From Leptodactylus fallax (Eukaryota > Chordata > Amphibia > Anura > Leptodactylidae), in contig CAMRHE010000021.1 in NCBI GenBank assembly GCA_947044405.1, positions 5,502,501-5,566,500 on the forward strand: DNA of 64,000 nucleotides, written 5' to 3'. Below are positions 49,538 through 59,766 of this stretch, one piece after another. The stretch's first letter is position 1. Every line of letters begins with the position of its first letter. The position numbers were made by a program, and so were the translations under genes. A model generated the notes under the pieces. That model was not told the origin of the DNA, did no database searches, and was given only the letters and a program-made list of their open reading frames with translations.

Positions 49538-51150
49538 GTGGGCACACGATAAGTGCAATTGGTCGTGAAAGTGTTCTGATATCAGGTTAATTAAGTCCAT
49601 AGTCAAGCTTTATTTTTTTCTTGGTCAGTCTAAAGAGGTTATTACTTTGGGATTCTAGAATTTTAAATGACATTTTAGGTAACTTGCATTGATAAAAATG
49701 CTTTATAGAATGTTAGATAGCAAACCATCAGTTTGTTATCTAGGAGAATACCAAATCTGCTATTCATGTCATAGTTCTAGAGAGAATTAGAATATTATTT
49801 TAATATATTTTGTAAAACCAAACTCTGTTTTGTAGTATGTTGAATATATAATATATTAGGCAGATTTAGCCATGTGCAGCCATTTTGTAAGTGTTCTGTA
49901 ACTATTAGCTCTGTTAAGGACATAGTCTTCACTTATTGTAAAGAAATGTATTGGTTCTTTGTGGCATGATCGATAAAAATTGATACCAATTAATGCTTTT
50001 ATGTGTGGTGTTTTTATTTTCATTTTATGTAATGCTGTTGAAGGGCTGGTCCAGTCAGGTGTAATATTGACAAAATTATGACACTAACGGATGGACTGAT
50101 CAAGGGCAAAGGCTTTTGTAAGCTTAGGGTGCTATTTCACATGCTGTTTTTACTGATCAAAAATGCAAAACACCTGGTTGGTTTCATGAACTGCATGTGT
50201 TAATGCAAGTAAAAACACCATGTCTAATAGCATCCTTAGGATGGTGCCATACTATGTACCGAATACAATTACACAATTAACTGCAGGCTATTTCTCATTA
50301 CTGAATGTGGAGTTTTGCTGGTAACAAGGCCAGTAATGAGAAATAGCCTGGAACTATTCAGTGTGTCACTTACTTTTAGGGGAAAGCACCTGTGGCCCCA
50401 GAAGTGAGTGCAGTTATCATTGAGTTCAGTACACTGCGCGGCACCACCCAAATTCTAATTGCTAGTTATATTGTACCTAATTCGACAGCCCTTTGAGAAC
50501 AGTATTTGGAGTTCTTGAATCATCACTGGAAGGATATGTCAGTCATTTCCTGAATTAATATCTGCTTCAGCCCCTTAAAGTTTTTAGTTATACAGTTTAG
50601 TTTTATTTATTCTTGTCTCTACACTAATGTTATTTTAACGGAGGATCAGAGCGCAATGGAGCTAGCTGACTTACAGCTTATGTGGTGAGATCTATTGCAG
50701 TTTTGTTTGTCGCCACATAGTAAGCAGCATTTAGAAAACGCATATAGAGAATTCAACCAAAGGGTGCACCATGCATCACATCTGCACCACATATCAATGG
50801 CATTGAATTTAACAGCTTCGTAAACCTTGTTTGATAATACTAGCATTGTTTCATATCCTCTCCATGTGCCAAAAACATTTCATATTCTTAATTGTCCTTG
50901 GGGTATGGCTAACGCAAACCACTGTTAGATCTGCCCAAATTTTTGTTTTCATAAAGAGGAATAGATATAGTAAAATGACTGATTCTTTCATGTGCTTATT
51001 GGCCACATGCTATCAATGATGAAAACATATTATAAATGTAGCCTAGATTATATATCCTTTTAATTAATCCTGCAAACTTAATAATAGTTAATATTGTTTT
51101 TGAAAACTATTCAGTTGAGTAATTTATCTTTCTCTTTTTGCTGTTTTCAG
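49538..51150 (+). other. zfhx3: zfhx3 last intron (1613 bp)
   Basis: The donor is GTGGGC and the acceptor CTGTTTTCAG (AG 51149-51150). One perfect 19-bp inverted repeat lies at 50285-50349. The first 400 bp are A/T-rich with no recognised repeat. No exon signal was found inside. Confidence 0.7.
50285..50349. repeat. Perfect 19-bp inverted repeat with 27-base loop
   Basis: AGGCTATTTCTCATTACTG at 50285-50303 and its exact reverse complement at 50331-50349. The pairing does not extend outwards. Confidence 0.8.
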
Positions 51151-52676
51151 CTTTAAGTTCTCCAAAATCCAATGTAATGGGTGTGTCCAACACCACAGTT
51201 CCTTCACCTGGACTCCCCACTTCTGGGCAACCAAATAAACAGCCTCCCAAATCATTAAGCCCCAACATCCCTTCACAGACTCTCCCTGTACCTGCTCCCC
51301 AACCTCAAGAGTCGCAGAAAGATAAAGATGGCGAGAAGGTGAAAGAGAAGGAGAGGGTGAAAGGCAAAGGGGATCCCTCACCTGTACTAAAAAAAGAGAA
51401 AGGGGACACTCCAGCATCCACTTCCAGCTCGATGCCGGGCATGGAGTACGTGGTTGATCCATCCCAGTTGCAGGCTTTGCAAGCAGCCTTGACATCAGAT
51501 CCATCTGCCCTGCTCACAAGTCAGTTTCTTCCTTACTTTGTTCCCGGTTTTTCTCCCTACTATAGCACTCAGATTCCAGGGACCTTGCCGGGTGGTTACC
51601 TCCAACCAATGTATGGAATGGAAGGCCTTTTCCCATACAACCCAGCAATCTCCCAAGCTTTGATGGGGCTTTCACCAAGTTCTTTGCTTCAACAATATCA
51701 ACAGTACCAACAAAGTTTACAAGAAGCCCTACAGCAGCAGCAGCGCCAACTTCAAATGCAGCAGCAAAAACAACAGCAGCATCATCATCATCATCATCAT
51801 CATCAAAGACTGCAGCAGCAACAGCCCAAAGCAAGCCAAACCCCAACACCTTCTATTGTTTCTCCCTCTGACAAAGACCCTGCCAAAGACTCCCCAAAGA
51901 TGGAAGAACAGAATCCTACAGCCCTTGAGGTATCGCACACCAAGAAGCCCCCAGAACAACCTGAAATTGAAATCCAAGGTGCAGACTGTCTCTTGGACCC
52001 ACTTATAGTTCCAAAGGTGCAGTACAAGTTGGTCTGCCGGAAGTGTGAGCTGAGCTTCAGCAGCGAGGAGGCGGCTATTAGCCATGTGAAGTCCCTCTGC
52101 TACTTTGGCCAATCTGTGGTGAACCTGCAAGAGTTTGTGACATGCGTCCCCACTGGTGACAGTAGCGGCTCCTACCGCTGCTTAGGCTGTGAGGCCACTC
52201 TGTGTGGGGGCGATGCTCTGCGTCAACATCTGGAGTCACCCTTGCACAAACACAGAACAATCAAAAGAACAGCAAGAAATGCCAAAGAGCACCCTAGTTT
52301 ATTACCTCACTCTGCCTGCTTCCCCAATCCTGACACCGCATCTACCTCTCAGTCTGCTGCTGACTCCAAAGCCAGCCTCTCACCCCCTTCCCCTTCTGCT
52401 TCTCCCCATGCCTCCACAAAGACTTGGTCTCACAGTACTCCCAGAAAACCTCCTCCTCACCCCACATTTTCCTCATCCTCAACAGTTACCTCAAGTCCGT
52501 GCAGCACCTCAGGGGTTGCGACCTCCTTTCCAACAGACGGTTTCTCTGAGGAATCTGATTCGGACCTCAGCCAAAAGTCTGACAGGGTGGGAAGTCCTGT
52601 AAGCGCTCCTGAGAACCCAAGCTGTCACGAGGATGGCTCTCGAACTGCTGTGGGAGTGGGTTCTTTACGACTGTAG
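51151..52676 (+). CDS. zfhx3: zfhx3 terminal coding exon 9, residues 3137-3644
   Basis: The exon opens with the rest of a split alanine codon ([11 protein letters not shown], human ALTSPKPNLMG). It encodes a Pro/Gln-rich activation-type region, the conserved block [18 protein letters not shown], a Gln-rich stretch with eight histidines in a row (within 51778-51810), and two last fingers (CRKCELSF and CLGCEATL). It ends [11 protein letters not shown] ... GSLRL, with stop TAG at 52674-52676. Between the last two fingers the human protein has a long polyglycine tract; here there is only [11 protein letters not shown] (about 52149-52181). Confidence 0.96.
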
Positions 52677-54070
52677 ACTTCGGAGTTGGACGATGATATA
52701 ATAATAATAAATATGAATTTTAAATAATAAAAGATAAATAACAAACCAGTTTCACAAACGAAATACTGCAAATTCCAAAGCTTTTAACCAAAAAAGAGGA
52801 ACCCCTCCCTCCCCCAGTATGGATTTTTTCATTCCTGCACCTGACCCACTGCCCTGTTTTCTTCCCTCTACCTAGTGTCACATTGGGCCGTTACACAGGG
52901 ACCTGGGCCCAACTCCCTTTTTTTTGTCTCTTTTTGTGGAGATCAGCAGCCCTTCTGCTCATCTAGAATGGCTTTGTTAAGAAGAAACCAATGGAATTGT
53001 GTTATTCTCAGGTCAAATGTTCACACCGTGTTCTGACTCTGGTCTTGGAATTTTATATATACATATATATGGATAGGGATATATATGTGTGTATATATGT
53101 ATTTATTTTATTTTATTTCTTTTTATTATTTTTTTTCTTTGGTTCAGTAACTGATTTTTTTAAGTAATTGCTAACTTAACTGGGCAGAAAAGAAATTTCA
53201 GGACTGGGTTGAAAAAAAAAAAAAAAAAAAGACGCCTTCCCATGGGACAAGAATTGTTGGGTGGCATTCATGCTTTATAATTTCCACATCCGGGAACCAC
53301 AGCTCAAAAAATATATATACTTTAAAGAATAATGAACAGACTTTCTGTATTTCTTGTAGATGAGGCCATTGATTCAAGACAGTTTTCAGACATGGATAAG
53401 ATCCTATGTGTATCTTTTTTTTTTTTATGTGTCCAAATGCGTTTCTCATTTTGATGTGGGTTGGGGGTCACAGAATGCCCCACATACCACATTGTAAACC
53501 AACCTGTTAGCTCTTTAACCAAAAGACAACTTTCCCTCTCCCCATTTCCTTGTTATTGTTACTGTTATTTTTTAATATGTTTTTAAGATCACTTGGCTCT
53601 TACCAGCAGGGATCTTTCACTGCTAAAAATAAATTTATTTGAATTTTTCTCCCAGTGGGACACACATCTCCTCATAGCCTGCATTAGCAGTGCTGTATAT
53701 AGCGTGTTACAGGCGCTGCCCTTACCCCAGATGAGCTTACTTGCAAAACAGCCTGATGTCGGAATTTGGGGGAAGAGGGTTTGCTGGTAAAGGTGTAATA
53801 TTCCCTGTTGTTTGGTGTTTGTAATCTGCACACTTTTCCCAACCCCAGTGTTACCTGTTTACTCTGTTTCATGTCAATAGACAGAGGTCTGTTCTGTTTT
53901 AAAGAAAAAAGAAAAGTGAAAAAAAAAGTTAACCATTTGTATGTGTATGTATACATGCGTGTGTGTATATGTATGCATAGATACATTGTCACACACAGAC
54001 GTGTGCACACACATTTCTTTTTTTGAATGAAAACTGATGCTTTAAATAAAATCCAAAGAGAAGCCTCCCT
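52677..54070 (+). other. zfhx3: zfhx3 3' UTR (approximate end)
   Basis: The region is A/T-rich with TA/TG stretches (53053-53100), an A-run at about 53211-53230 and a Pumilio-type TGTATATA at 53090. Possible poly(A) signals are AATAAA-like runs at about 52707-52739, AATAAA at 53628 and AATAAA at 54045-54050. The last is followed by a GT-rich stretch (GTGTGTTGG, then GTTTGAGTC, AAGTGTTTGC), which makes it the best candidate for the main end. The exact end cannot be fixed from sequence alone. Confidence 0.65.
54045..54050 (+). terminator. zfhx3: Likely zfhx3 polyadenylation signal AATAAA
   Basis: Canonical hexamer with a GT-rich downstream element starting about 20 bases later. Confidence 0.6.
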
Positions 54071-54741
54071 TGTGTGTTGGCCCGGAAGGCTTTGTTTGAG
54101 TCTTTGCAAGTGTTTGCAAATGTAAAATATATCCAAGGTTCGTATATGAGTTTGGTATGGAATTCCAAAGAACTAAGCTATACCCCATATATTTAAGACA
54201 ATATAGGGCACAATGGATGGAAAACTTTACAATACTCTTTATTAAAGGTCTGGCTACTACTTATGCATATGAAATTAGTGTGTAGTTCTATAACTTATCA
54301 ACAGGTCTTCAGCACAGCTCTGCGATATGCTTCCAATGGTTCACTGTGATTTGGGTTGTTTCAAGGAAAAAAATTCTACAGAATTCTACATAAAAACCTA
54401 CAGATGCCTACCTATAAAATTAGAGGCATTTTGAGGTTCAGTATGCATATGTATATATGTATATCATTTGCTAAAAATGGAAACCAAACAAAAAGTTATA
54501 TGCACCAAACCTCCTAAAAATAAGCGTTCAACATGTGCAGAGTTTATTTATATCACTAAGGCCTACACCTGCATGCACATGTCTTCAGAAAATCACTAGA
54601 ACTGGAAGGAATAAAAATCTGCTTTGAAGCTGGAAATGTTAAAAAAGTATCATCCTATAAAATGTAGGGATTACACACCGTGGAAAGCAAGTGAACCCTT
54701 AAACCCTATATATTTTTTGAAATTAGACAACCTGAAAATTA
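54071..54741. other. Intergenic sequence, nothing recognised
   Basis: A/T-rich sequence between the zfhx3 end and a Tc1 element. No structure of note was found. Confidence 0.4.
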
Positions 54742-56034
54742 CAGTTGTGCTAAAAAGTTTATATACCCCAGCAGATTTTTTGTTTTTTTGGCCTTTTTTC
54801 AGAGAATATGAAAACACAAAAACTTTTTCTCCACTCATGGTTAGTGGTTGGTTGAAGCCATTTATTGTCAAACTTAAGTGTTTTCTCTTTTTAAATCATA
54901 ATGACAACCAAAAACATCAAAATGACCCTGTTCAAAAGTTCACATACCCTGGTGATTTTGGACTGATAACATGCCCAAAAAGCAAACCACGGTCAGGTAG
55001 ACCAATCAAAATTTCGGCCACAACAGCCTGGAAAATTGTTCGGGATGCAAAGAAAAATCCATGCATAATATCAGCTGAAATACAGGACTCTCTGAAAACT
55101 ATCGGTGTGGCTGGTTCAAGATGCACAATAAGGAGGCACTTGAAGAAAAATGGGCTGCATGGTCGAGTTGCCAGAAGAAAGCCATTACTGCGCAAATGCC
55201 ACAAAGAATCTCACCTTCAATACATTAAACAACACAGAGACAAGCCTCAAAACTTCTGGAACAAGGTAATTTGGAGTGATGAGACAACCATAAACGTTAC
55301 ATTTGGAAAGGTGTCAACAAGGCCTATGATGAAACGAACACCATTCCTACTGTAAAGCACGGAGGTGGATCACTGATGATGTGGGGATGTTAGAACTTCA
55401 AAGGCACAGGAAACTTGGTCAAAGTTGAAGGAAAGATGATTGCAGCACATTATCCGCAAATACTGGATGCAAATTTGCACTCATCAGTCAGGAAGCTGCG
55501 CATGGGACGTACTTGGATGTTCCAACATGACAACGATCCAAAACACAAGGCCAAGTCAACCTGTCATTGGCAACAACAGAAGAACGTGAAGGTTCTGGAG
55601 TGGCCATCTCAGTCTCCTGACCTCAATATCATTGAGCCACTCTGGGGAGATCTCAAGTGCGCAGTACATGCAAGACAGCCCAGGAATTTACAGGAACTGG
55701 AGACTTTTTGCCAAGAATAATGGGCAGTTTTACCATCTGAGAAAATAAAGAGCCTCATCCACAACTACCACAAAAGACTTCAAGCTGTCATTGATGTTAG
55801 AGGGGGCAATATACGGTATTAAGAACTGGGGTATGTGAACTTTTGAACAGGGTCATTTAGATGTTTTTGGTTGTCATTATGATTTAAAAAGAGAAAACAC
55901 AGAAGTTTGACAATAAATGGCTTCAACCAACCACTAACCATGAGTGGAGAAAAAGTTTTTGTGTTATCATTCATATTCTCTGAAAACAGGCCAAAAAAAA
56001 CGGTCGGGGTATGTAAAGTTTTTAGCACACAAAA
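54742..56034 (+). mobile_element. Decayed Tc1 (DD34E) transposon with about 210-bp inverted repeats
   Basis: The left end CAGTTGTGCTAAAAAGTTTA follows a TA (54740-54741). The right end TTTTTAGCACAC is its degenerate inverse and precedes another TA (56035-56036). The arms (54742 to about 54950 and about 55826 to 56034) pair over about 210 bp, for example GGTTAGTGGTTGGTTGAAGC facing GCTTCAACCAACCACTAACC. At about 1.29 kb it is shorter than full Tc1 elements because the segment between the left arm and the PRSGRP part of the transposase is gone. TA target duplication is typical of the superfamily. Confidence 0.9.
54970..55801 (+). pseudogene. Tc1 transposase pseudogene, N-terminus deleted, frameshifted
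   Basis: The cut-and-paste transposase lacks its first part (the paired-like DNA-binding region). What remains starts near KPRSGRP and keeps the first catalytic Asp (WSDET, 55278-55280), the second (QHDNDPKH, 55529-55531) and the Glu ([11 protein letters not shown], 55634-55636). The last two are 34 residues apart, giving DD34E. The first Asp lies in a different frame from the other two, with a frameshift in 55320-55410, a stop at about 55353 and another stop TAA at 55718 where the family has a Glu. It cannot make an active enzyme. Confidence 0.85.
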
Positions 56035-56036
56035 TA

Positions 56037-56550
56037 CATTTAAAATAAAAAAGATCAAGGTGTACACAATTATTGCTATTATTTTAGCGTGTAACGGATA
56101 TCGCTAGAGAGGCGTATTTTACTCTAGAAAGATCAGGCATGGACAGGATGAAATGTAAACTTTATTGATGACTTTGTGTCTGTGTTGTGTAAGTGTTTGG
56201 TGTAACTCTTGATGCTGCGACCTGGACAATGGTAAACATCTGGGTCACAGCGCCAATAAACTTCCTGGTTATGTTCAGAGGGGTATTATATAAGAATACC
56301 CCTCTAGGAAAGGCTCAGAGGGGTATTACATTATCCCTCTATGTAACAAATAGGGGGCAAAAGTACAGTATGCTCTCTGATTGATAGGAGAGAGGATAAC
56401 CTGGACAGAAGTCTCTGATACTAACCCCCCCCCCATCATTCACAGATGGTGATGATGATTTATCATCTCTGCAGTCTGCAAGGCTGTTCCTTCCCCCTCC
56501 TACTGCAGCTCTTAAGATGCTACCTGAGGCAGGAGGGGGGGGGACACTTT
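56037..56550. other. Intergenic sequence with a small hairpin
   Basis: An inverted repeat AGAGGGGTATT facing AATACCCCTCT lies at 56277-56306. GGGGTATTA is repeated at about 56329. No other feature was identified. Confidence 0.4.
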
Positions 56551-56918
56551 AGAGCCCTATATCTCAGGATTGGTTAGGGCTATGAAGATGATTTTGGATT
56601 CATTTTAAAGATGAGAATCACTGTTAAAAATGCTGTCGAGAATTGAGATCTGCAATGGGATCTTAATGCCGAATAGCGTTTTCAACAGTGAATCGCTCAG
56701 GATATGTAAGGGCTATCATGAAGATCTTGGTATCTATGGCCCTAACCAATTCTGAGACATTGGCATTAGTAGTAAGGATGTATTAGATACGTCCTGGGCT
56801 ACAGAAGTGCCACCCTGGGAGGACATATAAATACGTGTTTGGCAGGGAAAGGGTGGCTTCTACACAGCACTGTTATTGGTTTGGCTGACATTTTGGAACT
56901 AACAGACTCCCTTTAAGT
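56551..56918. repeat. Probable MITE ending CCCTTTAA
   Basis: CCTATATCTCAGGATTGGTTA near 56556 faces TAACCAATTCTGAGACATTGG near 56742. The stretch ends in ACTCCCTTTAAG at about 56914, a T2-type terminus. The left boundary is uncertain. Confidence 0.45.
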
Positions 56919-56989
56919 ATATTTTTCCACACTTCCTGGACTGGAGAGCCAAATATTGTGGAAGCTCAACTGAGAGTTAAATGATACAC

Positions 56990-57160
56990 ATTAGATGATT
57001 TTCAGCTTGATCCACCTATTTTGACAGGAAGAGCAGACATCTAATGTGTATGGGGTCCTTCAACTTGGATTTCAATTGCCTGATCCTTATATCTCAAGAA
57101 GATAAGCTTCCACCTGAGGAGTCTGGCCCTGGCTTCTTCCCCCTCCATGCATGTGAATGG
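56990..57160. repeat. Copy of the ATCTAATGTGTATGGG interspersed family
   Basis: CATCTAATGTGTATGGGGTC (about 57039) and TGCCTGATCCTTATATCTC match segments of the copies at 20.4, 31.6 and 32.3 kb. Confidence 0.5.
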
Positions 57161-57950
57161 GAGGATTAGGAGCAATAGTAGAATTTCGAACAATTATTTG
57201 GCTGACAAATGTCTTATATGTATGGACAGCCGCCATTACACAGAGGTAGTTTGTCAAAAGGATACATACATGTCGTCATCCATGTCCTGTGTTCCTCATT
57301 GCTCAATAAAATCCATACACAAAGGAGAGAAGGAGCAGGGTACATGAACCCCTACCAACTAGACATACTGTATATGGCTTATCCTTTAAGTCACATGGAT
57401 GTCGAAGATACATGCATATAGATAACAAGTGAGGATCATTTATAAATAACAGTACAGAGAAGGAAAATATTGACCTAGTTACTTAACTTCTATTCAGATT
57501 TTAATTGGAAAGTTGGTGACAAATGGCATTTTCACAGCTTATTAAAGAACTGTAAGTATCATTCAGAAATATGTACTGGTATATATGTTATGGAGGGAGA
57601 TGCTGGAGGTAAGTTACTGAGAATGATGGAAGACATTCTTCTGGACTTCAGTCTGATGGAATAACCTCTTAACACCTTGATCTTGCCACTTACAGAGAAC
57701 AGTTGATTGGGTATCTGAGACAGAGATTTTGTTTAGTGTCAGGCTATGGCTCCTCTTACACCTGCTCATGGAGGTTGAGAACAAGTACCGATTGACAGTA
57801 AACACAATGATCAGCACTTGTATGCAATGGCCATTGTAATAGGTAAAAATCCTGCTATGATTATGCCCTTCATAATCACTTTTATTGCTGTTGATGTACT
57901 GTTGATAATCTGCAATAGAATTTGTAACTACAATTAGGGTAAAGATACAG
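57161..57950. other. Intergenic sequence, nothing recognised
   Basis: No gene, repeat end or structure of note was seen. Confidence 0.35.
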
Positions 57951-57952
57951 GT

Positions 57953-58389
57953 TTAAAGAGGACCTTTCATGTCATCATTGTGCAGTAATATATACCGCTA
58001 GAAAACCAACAGTGCGCTGAATTCATCACACTGTCAACTTTCTCGGTGTGCGCCCTGGTGCTAGAGATATTGGCGCCGTTAGTTTCATCACCGATATCTC
58101 CCCATTGTCAGAAAGGTGGGCCTTACAGCCTAGCATCCAAAATGCCTCCCAAATCAATAATAGTTCTGTAAAAGGACCTTTTAATATGAGTAGAAACATA
58201 GATTTGTTGCCACAATTTGATAAAGTAATGTATGTAATGTAGTTTAGAAATGCATCTGGATCTTGGCCTGATTTTGGAGATTTGCTCCCAGAGTGGATAC
58301 AGGGTGTCATGCTCACACACAAAAGTCTATGGAGGGGTAAGAAGCCGCTGTTGGGTCTAGTATGCTTAGTACTTAAAATAACTCTTTAA
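57953..58389. repeat. Probable TTAA-flanked MITE
   Basis: The left terminus TTAAAGAGGACCTTTCATG (57953) and the right terminus AACTCTTTAA (ending 58389) share only the outer six to eight bases inverted, so the pairing is weaker than in the other MITEs. The family start (AAAGAGGACCTTTC) recurs in frog DNA. Confidence 0.45.
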
Positions 58390-59610
58390 AAAGATTACTT
58401 ACTAGCTAGCTGCAGCTTTCTCCCCCTTTTCACTTCTATGTGTGAGGTTAACAGTCCATATTTAGTCTCTGGATACTGGTTCTATTAGTGACAATAGACT
58501 GAGTGGAGTTTGATACATATAGGAGCATTTTTCTTTTTAATAAGATATGTTATAAAATATCTTTATATTTACTTCCACTATTCATTTATAAATACTTGTT
58601 TTAGTATTGGAGGTATGCTTTAAGGTGACCATGGACATATGGAATGTTTCTGCCTTAATCATAGGGTTTGGTCTATTTAAGTCAATGGCCAACTTCACAT
58701 AGTTGCATACTGTGAGCAAATATCTTACGTCCTGGTGCAAATTTAATGTTTTATGTTAGGATCTCATACAAGCTTATATAACTAGTATATTACTATTAAC
58801 CCTGTCTCGACATATGCTGTAATAATATAGTGAATGTTGGGAAATTACTCATGGCTCCGGGTCACTGTTATTTTACATAGTGGAGATTCCATGGCAATGC
58901 CCACAATCAGAGACTGGTTGCTGGTATTTAACCCTTTAGATGCCTTTGTTAGTTGCCACTGAGGAAGCTAAAGCCCAGTGGAACACGCGACCTGCCAAAT
59001 TGAATGAGATCGTCACCTCCTGATGACGTTCTAAGTGGTGGCAATCTCATCCAATATGGTAGGTCACAGTTTCCACTGTGCTTTAGATTCCTTGGTGGCA
59101 ACTAACCAAGGCATCTAAAGGCTTAAATGCTAGCAGCCAGGCTCTGATCCGTTACTATAAGAGCTGGGAGCCTATTAAAGACTGGCCCATGATTAGTTTA
59201 GTTCTATTCACGCTGCCATGGACAGCATGTAGTAGAAGAGCAGGGATTTTACAATATACAGGAATACATTAGTATTGTAGTATATGGTATTCATCAATCG
59301 GACCTCATAGGGTTCAAATCCCTGGGGGGGAGTCTAATAATAAAAGTTAAAAAAAAACAAAAAACTTTAAATCACCCCTATTTCCCATTCAATATAAAAA
59401 TAAAAAAACATGTTTGGTATCCTCACATCCCAAAATGCCTGATCTATAAAAATATTTATACCTTATGGGAAAAAAATCAAACTGGCCAAATCACCATTTT
59501 TATGTTGTTTCAGCTCCTCAAAAAATTGAATAAAAGGTGATCAAAATGTCATACATTCCCAAAAATGGAACAAATACTACAACTTGCTCTGCAAAAAAGA
59601 CACTTAACTA
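58390..59610. other. Intergenic sequence, nothing definite
   Basis: The part 58960-59110 contains a facing pair (TGAGGAAGCTAAAGCCCAGTGGAA and CACTGTGCTTTAGATTCC-like), so it may be a foldback repeat. No gene was found. Confidence 0.35.
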
Positions 59611-59614
59611 ATTG

Positions 59615-59766
59615 TTACTGAATTATCCACAGGATAGGTCATTGGTACGTGCAGAATCTGGTGCAGTAGATGGGAAGCTTGTGAAGGCTGCTCCTATTCA
59701 GGTTTCAGTGCTCCTGAAACCACCGATATGCAGTGAATGGGGCTGCAGCACTGCTATATATATATA
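59615..59766. repeat. Truncated AGGATAGGTCAT-family repeat ending in (TA)n
   Basis: TATCCACAGGATAGGTCATT then GCAGTGAATGGGGCTGCAGC resemble a frog interspersed family. It runs into a short TA tract (59754-59766) where the Tc1-type element is inserted. Confidence 0.5.

Larger units (their letters stand above)
4431..54070 (+). other. zfhx3: zfhx3 gene: nine coding exons, 3644-residue ZFHX3/ATBF1 orthologue
   Basis: ZFHX3 is a nuclear transcription factor with many C2H2 zinc fingers and four homeodomains. In mammals it is known to repress the alpha-fetoprotein gene and to act in neuronal differentiation, circadian timing and tumour suppression. The nine coding exons splice in phase with GT/AG sites into 3645 codons including the stop; the human protein is 3703 residues. 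I count about 24 C2H2-like fingers and four homeodomains (about residues 2134-2195, 2231-2291, 2635-2694 and 2941-3001). It is zfhx3 rather than zfhx4 because the start (MEGCD, KDNGC, KWTELNS), the ends of the exons and the last residues ([11 protein letters not shown]) follow human ZFHX3. There is no frameshift or internal stop, so the gene looks functional. The exon layout matches human exons 2-10; the non-coding first exon is not in view. Confidence 0.97.

Noticed and set aside
50285..50349. miRNA gene
   Set aside because: The stem is only 19 perfect pairs and does not extend; no evidence beyond the inverted repeat.
51729..52130. 133-codon minus-strand frame with many Met and Leu in the last exon
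   Set aside because: It is the antisense of the CAT and CAG codon repeats of zfhx3.
55819..56107. Open frames at the right end of the 54.7-kb element
   Set aside because: They lie in the inverted repeat of the Tc1 element and mirror the left-arm translation.
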